NCBI GenBank assembly: GCA_029531795.1
Contig: JAPEIS010000007.1
Coordinates: forward strand, 1,798,001 to 1,862,000
Direction of reading: 5' to 3'
From: Sclerotinia nivalis
Taxonomy: Eukaryota > Ascomycota > Leotiomycetes > Helotiales > Sclerotiniaceae
DNA: 64,000 nucleotides
Shown: piece after piece, positions 1 through 10,542 of the stretch
How the letters are laid out: the number at the start of each line of letters is the position of its first letter
Numbering within the stretch: position 1 is the stretch's first letter
Program-made: the position numbers and the translations under genes
The notes under the pieces: generated by a model
The model's database searches: none
The model's input: the letters and a program-made list of their open reading frames with translations, nothing else
Told to the model about the DNA's origin: nothing

Positions 1-2976
1 GTACAACGTAACACGTGAGAATAAGCGCTTTGCGCGCGTGTGTATAAATTTAATGGTTGTACCGGCGGGTGAGTGGTGGTTTTTGTGGTACGGGATTGTG
101 GGGGTACGGGATTTGCACTAGGTGGTGATTTGGGATTTTGTGGATTTGTAGCTTCTGTGCAGCTTCTTTGTAGAGGGGAAATTAAGGGGTTGGGTTTTCT
201 GCGGGCAAAAATTCTTGAGATGTTAGGTAGAGGGTGGATGGATAGATGGATGAATAGATGGATGAATAGATGGATGAATAGATGGATAAATAGATGGATA
301 AATAGATGGATAAATAAATAAATAAATGAATCAATGAATAGATAAATAAATGAATAGATAAATGAATGAAGAGATTTGATATAAAATCTACTTTGAAGAG
401 GGTATGGATGATGTGAGTCTTTGACACTAGAGGGAAGGGAAAGATTCTGCAGGGAGGAAGGAGACTTCTATTGGGATTTCGGGCGTATCAAAATGGATAC
501 CTATCAGCTTAAAGATTCATCAAGAACTTCTAGATATGAGATGGATATCATATTCCTTTACTATCCTCTCTCTCTCTTTTCTCCCTCCTTCTACGTTTCC
601 AGCTCACGATAACCCGTCGTCCCTATTTTCCGCTCCCAATCAACCCTTCCATCTCGTCATCTCCAACTACTATCACCCTTCCCACCTCTTTAATCAGCGC
701 CTCTATCTTCCTCTCACATTCAGAACTCATTGTCCAAACATCCAAAAAATTTCACTCAGTACAGCACAAATCCTAAATCTATCCAAATACATCTATACCC
801 GAATATATATTAATATCCTCATCCTCATCTACATCTACATCCAGAGATATATCACCGACCCATATCCATCCATCCTTTTACCTGACAGACAATCTCTACG
901 CGATCTCAATATCACAAACTATAAAAATCCCCTCCTCTTACCTTAAGAAATAAAACCTCACAAATATTATCTAGAATTACAAAATTCAGTATACCATCCC
1001 CACCTCCAATATGCTAGAATGCTATAATACTATACTCGGAATCCCATACTTCCCCTCAAAATAACAGAAACTCCCACCTTCCACTCTACACCCCACAACA
1101 CCATAATCATCCATCCATCCAACTTAAAGATACAAATCAATAAACACCAAAACCATATCTCCGGATCTCATAAATTCTCGTATTTCAACGGATTGGAGAA
1201 CCACTTCTTTCCCAAACCTAAACCTTATATCAGTTCTGAATTTTGAATGGATTTTAGAAGTAAGACTTACATCATTGTTTCAACCTTCATCTGGAATGGT
1301 AAAGCCTCCCTTCCTGCGCTGCAAACATCCCTTATGATAAAATCATAGCGAAAACCGTAGCCAAAATAACATCTATACCCAGGACATTCCGAAGTTTACA
1401 GCTCTCTACGAAATTCTAAATACATTTTTCCTTTCTGGACATGCACAAATATGATCTCTTCTATTGCCCTTCTGTTACCTCTCCATCCTCGAATATACAG
1501 ATCACAGAATAACACAGCCCCCCCCCCCCCCCAAAAGCCCGATACCAAAATTAAAACCAAACCACAATACAATACAACACCTCCCGGACAATCCACAAGC
1601 GCCTATTCATCTCCCCACTCACTCCCCATCCATCTCCCATCTATCTACCATCCATCTCATCATTCATCTCTCCATTCATCTCCCCATCCATCCATCCCCC
1701 AACAATCAATCAATCTAAACCCCAACAATCCACAAATCTAAACCCCAAAAAACCCCACCCCCATCCCAACTCCCTCATCCCAACCCCAAACTTCATAATA
1801 TTCTTTTCGCCCTTTCCCCCTTCCCCTATCCCTTTTTCACCCATTCACCCTTCCACCCTTCCACCCTTCCTTCCACCACCTCCTCTCCCTCCTCCCTTCC
1901 CCCCAACACCCATAACACCAGCTCAAACCACAAACTCAAACCACAAAATCACCTCCTTCATTTTCTTACTCCTTCATCTCCTTCACCTCCCTAATATCCA
2001 CATAACATAACACTACACTACATCCACATCCACATCCACATCCACAACCCCCCCACAAAAAATATATATTTAAATTACACCACCTAATAATCTCAATAAT
2101 CCCCCCCCCATTTTCTCCCACCCTCTCTCTTACACTCACATCAAATCAAATCACTCATATCCACACCACGCCACCCCACCCCACACATTGAAACACGTCG
2201 AATACTTGAACCGACTACGCAGAAAGTAAAAGCCAAAGCCAGCTAGTTCATAAGAAAAACATACATATAGATATGAAAAAATGAGACGAGGTAAGAAAGG
2301 ATCAAAAGAACAAAACAGATAAACCCAACAAATCTCACATTTCAAAAGATAAGATAAGATGAACCTGGCGAACTTGGAAGTAGAAGTTTACTTCTACTTC
2401 TACTTCAAGTACACACTAACCTATGCATACATAGCATGAGATGTTATAAAAACAGATGTTCTCCCGAAACTTGATGTGAGCTGGAGGTATAAGAAGAGAT
2501 GAGATGGGTTGAGAATAAGCGGTAAAATACACAAATTTTACACATAACTCTCAATTCCTCAGATGATATTGAAAGGGTATCTTACCTACTCTAATATTTG
2601 TCACCAATACATATGTGGAATAAAGTAAAGTATGCGAAATAGCATTAAGTAGGTAGTGCTATCAAGATATTGATAGTTGTAGTCTATAAAGGCAACCATG
2701 ATTCATATTAGAGGAGCAAGTGTCCCGCAACAACAAATGATTTCGTTTCCATCACCTGACCAAGTTACATATCCATCAAAGCCAGCCCTCTGCTGCAATT
2801 AAAAATCGACCCTTCGAGTCTAAAGAATAACTTTTCGTTTCGTTTCCATGCAAAATCATATCCATCATCAAATCAGAAAGTCCTCCTTCCATGAAGCAAT
2901 GAAACTCTGTGTTTTCACCGCAACAGGAGCCATGTGATTGCAAAGAGTTGGGCCAATGGAAGAAAATGAACTTGTT
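1..2976. other. Low-complexity intergenic DNA, no gene seen
   Basis: No reading frame here looks like protein. The stretch is strongly strand-biased: mostly C, T and A on the plus strand from about 550 to 2170, with C homopolymers near 1520 and 2100 and many short CATC/CCATC runs. Open frames in it are rich in Ser, Pro, His and Ile, as expected from simple sequence. A short imperfect palindrome of GAAGTAGAAG against CTTCTACTTC lies near 2377-2407. The right part probably includes the 3' end of the CCCH gene transcript. Confidence 0.7.
236..366. repeat. Tandem repeat based on a GATGGATGAATA-like unit
   Basis: Twelve-base units built from GATA/GATG tetranucleotides repeat about seven times, then degrade into AATA/AATG tetranucleotide runs. 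It is a simple minisatellite in intergenic DNA. Confidence 0.9.
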
Positions 2977-4629
2977 CTAATATCGTTCGACGTACTCTTT
3001 TTTAGGGTGTTTGATTACTGTTCCTGGAGGATGATCTTCCTTATAGAATTTGCAAGCGAATGCCATACAAGTAGGCTCCTTAGATCCAATACTTGGAATA
3101 ACCACACTCGGGCAATGATGTCCATAAATACATTCCTCGTTGTCGCAATCTTGACCATTGACACAAGGATTTTGGCGTGTTAAATAAGCAATGGCTTTAA
3201 TTTCCTCTTCCGTAGCTTTATGATCGTGTTCAAAGCAGCATTCATCGCCTTTAGAGCAAGGCCCTCGTAGATAATGGTTATTGCATAATTTATTCGAGTT
3301 TTTCCTTTGTTTTACCGCTTCCAGCACGTCTTTCTTGACATGTATTGGAGGGTCAAGTCCTCGAGGCTCGGGATTCCAGCCCAATCTAGCGAAAACATTA
3401 CTTGTAACATCTGGTTTCTTGATCGCTGTTGAAGCGGCTTTACCCAAAGCAGGAGATGCCACGGCAGTTGGTGGTGTAGGTGGGGGTATTGATGTGACGC
3501 CTGCCCAGGTTGATGGAACAGACGTAGGGCTAGGTTCTGTTGCCCGGTCTATCAATTTTTCGGAGCGAAATATATGTTCGAATTTGAGAGTTCGGAGGCC
3601 AATGGTTGAGAGCTCTCGGACTATTGGGGGTCCTTCCATTATTGTAATTCTATTTCGATCGTCCTGCGTAATTACTTCCTCCAGAAATGGTGCGTACCCG
3701 CTATCAAATGATATACCAAGTAGAAGTTGTTTGCAATTCCAATTTCTTAAATGCCATCTAATACATTCTTGTAGAAGTCAGTACCATGATAGCTGCCGTG
3801 AATTGACCATGAATCATAATAACACCAAACAAAACGAACCTTTAATCTTTGAATCGGCCCTCTCTTTCCCATAACCAACATCTATAAAATCGAAATGTGC
3901 TTTCCCTTGGGTAAACCCTAAAGTAAAATCCTTGAATTTTTCGAGACTTTCGAGTGTTCCATCTCTCATCAAGGCTTTCGATAATCCTGAGTAGTTCGCG
4001 CAGACCTTGGCCATAATTTCAATCTCCTCAGTTTGAGGTCCACTACATTGTTCGAGTATTGATGCTCTGAGAAGATTGGCTGCTTTTTTGCCTCCTTCGA
4101 GCCCTTGATCTATGAGTTCCTGGTTGAACTATGTAACACTCATCAGCAAAAGTTCGGATGGGATACGTGGAAGTGCAACTAACAATCATGCCATCGGCAT
4201 CAACTAAGGCCATTATGTATGGATTTCGATTCTATTTCGCGAATATCAGTGATCGATGCAACCACCGAACCAATTTCCTCCTACCTGCAGAATGCCATTC
4301 TCCGTGATAGCTCGTTCTAAGTGTTGACTGGTCAAATTCCAATGTATTTGCAATTCTCGTCTGGACTTTCTCGAATCATCCAGATCCAGATGTGCATCAT
4401 TCAATTCTTTTGTCAGACGATCGTTCTCATGTCGCAAATTACTTTCGACCGTTTCAATATATATCAGAAGGTCCTAATGACAATTGAAGTTAGCATAATC
4501 AATTCTTCCCAAACATCAGATCGTGGCGTCGTCGGCGAACAAACGCACCTTGATTAATTCATTGCCCGTTTCTCTTTGCGCTTCTAATATATTGAAACGT
4601 TGAACGAAGGATTCCATCATGCTAGGCAT
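2977..4629 (-). CDS. CCCH zinc-finger protein with N-terminal coiled coil and DUF7923-like domain
   Basis: I assemble five exons: 4549-4629, 4285-4473, 4184-4231, 3840-4128 and 2977-3767. Every intron has GT/AG ends and phases match, giving 465 residues. The N-terminus (about residues 1-90) is charged and heptad-like, probably a coiled coil. The small third exon encodes NPYIMALVDADGMI, a motif I recognise from the fungal DUF7923 family, followed by a domain running to about residue 230. A linker rich in Pro and Ser precedes a C-terminal zinc-finger region: CNNHYLRGPCSKGDECCFEH fits C-X8-C-X5-C-X3-H, then a C-X6-C-X4-C-X3-H finger and a third Cys/His cluster. Family members are annotated as CCCH nucleic-acid binding proteins. 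The target is unknown. The start is the first in-frame ATG; no upstream exon is evident. Confidence 0.88.
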
Positions 4630-6212
4630 GATAGATAGATTTATGAAGTATTAATATTGATAAGTGAAGATAGAATTGTTCCGACTCAAATTGATGTTGA
4701 GCATAAGATTAATATTTAATGGATGTTGTCGCGTGGGAACTTTTTTTGATAACTTTCATCATTGGAGACGCGACGGTGGGGAGAATACCGGTAGGCACTA
4801 AGGCTGTATGTGTACTCCGTATTTTACTGTGTTACTCGATGGTGGAGAAGTGCTGACCCCTGAGAAATGGGAATAACTTCAAAAATATCCTCAGTGAGTG
4901 AAGTAATATTAATTGCTATTAATTGCTGTTTCTGTAATTAATGTTAAGTTAAGTTAAGTAAAATAGATTTTGGATTTTACCATAAAGGATTTCCTTCGCT
5001 TTCTCCAGAATTGAGTCAGTCTTAAGATGTTGAGAAGTTTTCTCTCATTAAAGAATCCCTCAAACTGGGCTTCTGCAGTCGGGTCCCTACCTGTGAAATT
5101 TGTTTGTAATACCAAGCATCCCTCTTTCATCATTCATCATCATGTTTGCTGCAGCCTCTGATTTATGATACAATCCTCACAGCTTTCGCAGCTCACTGTA
5201 CAATAAAGAGGGTTGTTCATTCGGGGATTGTGGATTGTGTAGTAATCCAGTTTGAGAATTGCTTCTTTGGTTTGTAGGCGGTTACATGGAAAGATTTGTG
5301 CTACAGCGCCATCATTTACAGCGTTGATAAGGCCTATACCAATACCAACTATATATATTCAACAAAAGAACAGAGAATTATTAGCAATACTATGAAAAGA
5401 ACAGATCATTGAATTTAAGCCAACTAGTTTGTCCGAAAAGTACTCAAACATATATACATGTTTGTTCAACAAGAATAGAACTACCAGTAGTCCGACATAT
5501 TGTCAAGCAAAAGCTCGCGACAGGAGAATAAAGTTTGATAATTGTTAGTGAAAGAAATAGTGTCTCCAATAAAGTGGGATTGGTGAAAGAGGGTCATTCA
5601 TCAGTAGGTTTCATCTCCTGTCTTGTTCAATAGCTAGCTACTCATAGCTTTGCCTTGATAGCACAGCACATCAATCTCTTCACAAGCACGAGGTTTAATG
5701 CGGCCGGAAAGATATGAAAACTTCGACCGAGCGAACAGCAAACTAAAGCAAACTAAAGCAAACCAGTGTTGAAAACTCACGCAAAAACATCAAAACATCT
5801 ACTTTCCAAATTTCAATCAAATTCCTCCCATGTTCTGTTCCTCATAGGTCTTCGATGTCGTATATATTGAATGCAAGTATTGAAAATATTGATTTTTTTA
5901 AAAAAATATAAAAATCAAAATATTGCACAACAAATTTACCCCTCAACTTTCCCCGTCGCACATAATCGAGACAACCAGTATTTTCCACTACCCCGTCCAT
6001 AAGCGAAATCCCTCTTTTCCCCCCTTTAAAATCTTTGTGGAACGTGCAACAGAGCAGGGGTCCTAAGCGCATACATCCTCAGCTCTTCTCTTCCTGGTTC
6101 AACTTGAAATGGGATGTATATCCATGTTATGTGATGGTACCAGTGACTAATAGATACTTGTATTGATACCTATTGTCACAAAAAAAGACATGCAATGGAT
6201 TATAGGGAAATG
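4630..6212. other. Intergenic DNA, no gene seen
   Basis: This holds the presumed promoter of the CCCH gene at its left end. The longest open frame (5842-6072, minus) has no recognisable features and looks like chance. No repeats or RNA genes were noticed. Confidence 0.6.
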
Positions 6213-6931
6213 AAAGCGATCACCTCGAATGGCCAGATTAGCCAATACTGAGAAAGGACTTAGTCCCAAAGCTTTAAGGCAACTCTATATAGCATGTGTT
6301 ACCAGTATAGCTGATTACGGATCAATCATTTGGTGGAAAGATCAAGCCCAATTCAAAAAGATTCTTCAATTACTGCAGAATCTCGCTCTTCGAAAGATAC
6401 TGGGAGTATTCAAAACTTCTCCAATAAAACCAATGGAAGTGGAAGCTGCTTTGTGCCCTCCGGAAGTCAGATTAAATACTGGAATCAGACAATATGCTTT
6501 CAGATTATTGAAAATCTCACCTTCCCACTCTGTTAATCTAATTTCCAAAAGATTGATTGTCGAAAAAGGAGATCAAAGCTCGATAATAACCCCTCGAAGA
6601 AAACTACCTAAATCTACTCAGCTTGAAAAGATCACAAATTCAATCAAAGAAGATGTCGATCCTTTGACTCTAGAGAAAATCGATCATTTTCATTTCCCTT
6701 TTTGGAAAAGGGATACTCTATACAAAGTCAATATCAGTAAGCTAGCAAAGGAGAATATTGCAATTGTTTATAACCTTACATTCAAATACAGATACAAGAA
6801 TACCATTACAATATATACTGATGCCTCATCCACTTTGGATGGAATCGGAATTGGAATCGGGATTGCAGTTATTCTGTCGAATGGTCAGGTTTCATATCAG
6901 GAAACCATCAATATTAGAGTGAATCAGCTTA

Positions 6932-7369
6932 ACGTAGTTTATCATCGAGTGGCCCATATCATCGAGTGGGCCACTTCAAATACATACAAAATTCGTCTGT
7001 GCGTAACCGTGCACTTTCTTCATTTAATAATATAATTTTTTAAAATTTGAAACTATAAAATTTGATTATATAAATATTATAAAAATCTAATTATTTATCA
7101 AAAATTTGAATTAATATAGTAGTTATTATAGAAATAGTTTTTTTGTAACGAAAATCGTGACAATTTCCACTTTTTTTTTAGAATCTAATAGAAATTTTCA
7201 TATAAAAATTAAATTTTTGAATAATAGATTTTTTCTTATCAATAAATCTCTTTTATTCTTTAAAAAATATTGACTAATTATTAAAATGTAAATATTAGGA
7301 AAAGGCTAATTTTGGTGTATTTTGAAGTGGCCCACTCGATGATATGGGCCACTCGATGATAAACCACGT
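6932..7369. mobile_element. Palindromic MITE, TA target duplication, Tc1/mariner-type
   Basis: The 438-bp element has terminal inverted repeats of about 53 bp starting ACGTRGTTTATCATCGAGTG. It is flanked by TA at 6930-6931 and 7370-7371. The inner part is very A/T-rich and has no reading frame. Each terminal repeat contains two copies of an ATCGAGTGG-like motif, with the second copy followed by GCCACTT. The outer 13 bases, ACGTGGTTTATCA, and the spacing of the inner motif are shared with the ends of the pogo-type transposon at 33121-35190, suggesting it was moved by a related transposase. It sits inside the RNase H region of the LINE. Confidence 0.92.
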
Positions 7370-7517
7370 TATCTATAATGATGAACTTCTTGAAATCATT
7401 AAAGTAATCGAATATACTAGCTCCATTACTCAACTAAACGAAAAATTCAAAATCTATTTAGACAATCAAGCCGGATTATACTGATTGAAAATATCCTCTA
7501 ATGTTTTTGACCAGATA

Positions 7518-7730
7518 TGTCACGGGGTCCCTGTATATGGTATACGGAGACCGCTCGGGTTCCGATCCATAGGAGTCGGACCTCGGATAAGTGTAGGCTA
7601 GCCCCGGTCGGGGCTAGCGCTACACATAAATGTATTTAAGGAACTGTTCCTTTTATAGAAACGTAACTTTTCGAGCTACATCTTATTAATAAAAGTGATT
7701 CCTGTTGTCCTGTCTGTTGCCTCTGTGATA
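7518..7730 (+). mobile_element. Solo LTR (213 bp, TGTCACGGGG family, copy 1)
   Basis: Begins TGTCACGGGGTCC and ends CTCTGTGATA, flanked by AGATA at 7513-7517 and 7731-7735. Near-identical 213-bp copies occur at 8435-8647 and 34071-34283, each with its own 5-bp duplication. No coding capacity. It contains G+C-rich palindromes, such as CTAGCCCCGGTCGGGGCTAG, that could form hairpins. The 3' end is TA rather than the usual CA in all three copies. Confidence 0.9.
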
Positions 7731-8434
7731 AGATATACCAAATTAGAGCAATCAAAGCTACAGAAACTCTCCTTAGAAAAAGAGCTGAAATCTCCCTTAA
7801 TTGAATTCCAGAATATACTTTTGTTGAAGAAAACGAATTAACTAATATTTTAGCAAAAGAAACTACAAAACAAAAATCATCATCAAACGAAATCAATTTC
7901 ACTTCATTAGGAATGAATATCAAAAAAACGAAATCCAAGAAATAGAAATCCCTTTTTAATTCATTCAAATTAGTTTATTCGAAAATATACTTCTGGAAAA
8001 CTAATTCAAAGATCGGAATTCCAGAAAACATCAAGAGAAATTCTATTAGTGTTTTGTTTCAATTTAAAATCGATTACAGATACTTTAAATCCTACTTACA
8101 ACAATTCGGAATTTCATCAAATATTAATTGTAGATATAAAAAGAAAAAATCCCTAGATCATCTTTTTCTCAATTGTTTTTTATACAAATCAGTTAAAAGA
8201 ATACTCAAAACAAACAATCCTACCTTTCGATTTTCTATGAAATATTTATTTCATACCAAAATAAGAATCATCAAAACCTTCGAATTTATCGAAACAACAA
8301 AAATAATCATCAGACTATAGCATCTTGCTAGGATGTAAGAGGATATAAAACAAGAAGACGAAGGAGAAAGGGATGAATTAGAAGAAAATGGTTAATTGGA
8401 TCAATTTGATCAATTTGGTTATTTTGATCAATTT

Positions 8435-8647
8435 TATCACAGAGGCAATAGATAGGACAACAGGAATCACTTTTATTAATAAGATGTAGCTCGAAAAGTT
8501 ACGTTTCTATAGAAGGAACGGTTCCTTAAATACATTTATGTGTAGCGCTAGCCCCGACCGGGGCTAGCCTACACTTATCCGAGGTCCGACTCCTACGGGT
8601 CGGAACCCGAGCGGTCTCCGTATACCATATACGGGGACCCCGTGACA
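8435..8647 (-). mobile_element. Solo LTR (213 bp, TGTCACGGGG family, copy 2, reversed)
   Basis: Reads TGTCACGGGG...CTCTGTGATA on the minus strand, flanked by AATTT at 8430-8434 and 8648-8652. It is in opposite orientation to the copy at 7518-7730, about 700 bp away, so the two form an inverted pair across the LINE C-terminal coding remnant. It is inserted just after the LINE reading frame ends. Confidence 0.9.
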
Positions 8648-8853
8648 AATTTACCCCTTTATACAGAGTAAATCGTTCCAATTTCGAATTATATTATATT
8701 TCATTTGTTATTTTTTTATTATATACAAGAGTATTTGTAAAGCGGACTTTGTTCTCCAAGATTAGTTTTCATTTTCCCTATTCAAAATTAGTAGATTGAG
8801 GCTATCTCAATCTCCTCAAATTGTACTAGCTATAGCTTAATACGGCCAGTATT

Positions 8854-9108
8854 TGTGACGATGGTCTTAATTCAAGGCATGATAGAATGAATCAATTAAT
8901 CTATACTAGAGAATAACAAACTACCGTACCAAATACAATAGAGTTGAGCCTTTTATGGTCCCCTCGGAGGGGACCAAAGCCCTAAGCGAATACAGGATGA
9001 AATAAATGAAATAATAACCTGAGGCATTTTGGTCCCTTCGGAGGGGACCAAAAGCCGAAAGAATGGCCTAAGGCATTTATGGCATAATAGAATAACAGGA
9101 TCGTCACA
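8854..9108 (+). mobile_element. Solo LTR of a second family (255 bp)
   Basis: Begins TGTGACGATGG and ends GGATCGTCACA, a 9-bp terminal inverted repeat, and is flanked by GTATT at 8849-8853 and 9109-9113. Inside are two copies of a GGTCCCYTCGGAGGGGACC hairpin, near 8957 and 9030. There is no reading frame. The orientation is arbitrary because both ends fit TG...CA. It lies in the 3' untranslated part of the LINE. Confidence 0.85.
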
Positions 9109-9889
9109 GTATTTCACCAATTGTTATTTGTTAGGAGCCTACAAAGCTTCTAGCCGTCTTAGATAGTCTTAGACTCAGTGTAGACGTTAATTTAATCAAT
9201 CAAAGCGATCACCTCTCCACATCTCGCAGCACCCTTCTATACCAGATCCCACGGACCCGGATGACGCCTAATATTTTAGAAGAGGACTGGAAAGAATTGG
9301 CAATGCCGAAAATCTTTTCCCCGAATTATTGTGATTTTGTAGTTAAGGTGCAGATGACCGGCGATCAAAAACCATTTCGAACATATTGCGAACAAGGAAG
9401 TCGATTGATGCAACATTTGATGTGAATATTCTGGTTGGCTATGAACAAACATGTTGGTATCTTCCGAAATGAGAGACAGATACCAGGAATATGGATCCGT
9501 GCCCGATATTTCGGTCATTGAAGGGTTGCTCATTCGGGATGGCTTACCGGGGTTCGGAATTAATGGGATATGACAGCGCCTTGGGATTATTGTGATGACA
9601 GCTTGGTAGGGATCAGTAGTTGGAGATGTGGTTTCATTCCAGTGCTCAAGTGTTCTTGGACTATTGACGCTGCAGAGGGTTTGACAGGGAGTAAGGTGAT
9701 TGAAAGAGAAATGATTTGAGCTTATCATGAAATGTGATAATGGTACTGTCTGGTGCAGAGTATACCATAAAGGACGACTTGGCTGCTCCACTGGCGTGGA
9801 ACTCATGGCTAAGTTACTAATACTATTGACAGTAATGGCGGTAGACAACAGCACACAAGCCGAGCGCTTCCCGCCTCTCACTCGCGGAA

Positions 9890-10542
9890 GAACTTTCCAT
9901 TTCCTGTCATATATTGCCCATTCTCCAAGCTAGTAATGAATTGATCCAATACCGGTATGGGACTCTCCCAATATGGCCAGGTATTATCCTCAAACCCTAC
10001 TGGGCGTGAATGTCTCTTCCCCCCTCAGACGCCCGAGGACTTTTTCCAGCGCCTTTTATATGTCGTCTGTTAAGCTCACTAACTCTTTCATATTCATCTA
10101 ATCCCCAACCGGCGGCCAGAAAAGCTGGTCCAACGGCGTTCATCATATTGTATATCGTCAAGGTCTGCGATCAATGGCAGGGCTAAGGGTCTGGCAATTC
10201 CGTCCAGAGAAATAGTTCTTCTATCGGCTTTCTCTGCAAATTTTGGTCGCAATGGTAGTGCTAACTCCAGGATGCTGTCACAGATGAGCCAAACGTCGAA
10301 AGCACCGTCTCGCCCCCAATTGACCCACCCTGCTTTGTAGATTAGTTACGTAGATGGCCAACGAAAACTTGGCCCCCGCAATTGAATGATGCATGTCTCT
10401 TATGCAGAAGACATCACGGGATCTATCGAAATCTAGCTTGATTCCCTGCCCACTTTCGTATTTTCCCCTTTTCAGAATATCATAATGAGCAATTATTGAG
10501 TGCTAGTCGTCCGTGAAAGTAACGAAAGGCTGATGGCGAGAC
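9890..10542 (-). pseudogene. Decayed protein-coding gene, family unknown
   Basis: Four protein-like segments follow one another on the minus strand but in different frames or interrupted by stops: 10542-10340 (MSRHQPFVTFTDD, stop, then a 58-residue stretch), 10333-10150 (starting AGWVNWGRDGAFDVWLICDS), 10156-10010 (containing NAVGPAFLAAGWGLDEYERV) and 10003-9890 (starting GFEDNTWPYWESPIPVLDQF). Composition and aromatic content look like genuine protein, unlike the alternative frames. I do not recognise the family. Frame changes near 10155 and 10005 have no convincing intron signals, so decay is the simplest reading. Confidence 0.5.

Larger units (their letters stand above)
6229..8320 (+). pseudogene. 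LINE ORF2 remnant: post-RT linker, RNase H and C-terminal zinc-knuckle-like region
   Basis: Residues from 6229 (after the conserved 'LYIACVTSIADYG' type segment) match the region downstream of reverse transcriptase in fungal LINEs. RNase H follows: IYTDAS (first Asp) ends just before the MITE at 6932, and the frame resumes after it with YNDELLEII (Glu) and IYLDNQAG (second Asp). A stop follows LDNQAGLY. A solo LTR then splits the gene at 7518-7730. The rest of the domain resumes at about 7736 and continues, with stops, to 8320 including a degraded Cys region near 8130. The reverse transcriptase itself is missing. The copy cannot encode a working protein. Confidence 0.85.
6213..9215 (+). mobile_element. 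5'-truncated LINE (non-LTR retrotransposon) with nested insertions
   Basis: A 14-bp direct repeat, AAAGCGATCACCTC, occurs at 6213-6226 and again at 9202-9215. It brackets a block whose only coding content is the post-reverse-transcriptase and RNase H part of a non-LTR retrotransposon. Truncation at the 5' end and a long target-site duplication are what target-primed reverse transcription leaves. Four later insertions lie inside it: a palindromic MITE (6932-7369) and solo LTRs at 7518-7730, 8435-8647 and 8854-9108. Without them and their duplicated target bases the LINE is about 1.8 kb. The 3' end has no clear poly-A tail, only a T/A-rich end. Confidence 0.88.

Noticed and set aside
9276..9881. 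201-codon minus-strand open frame
   Set aside because: Composition is unlike protein, it has no recognisable domain, and it overlaps alternative frames. I treat it as chance.
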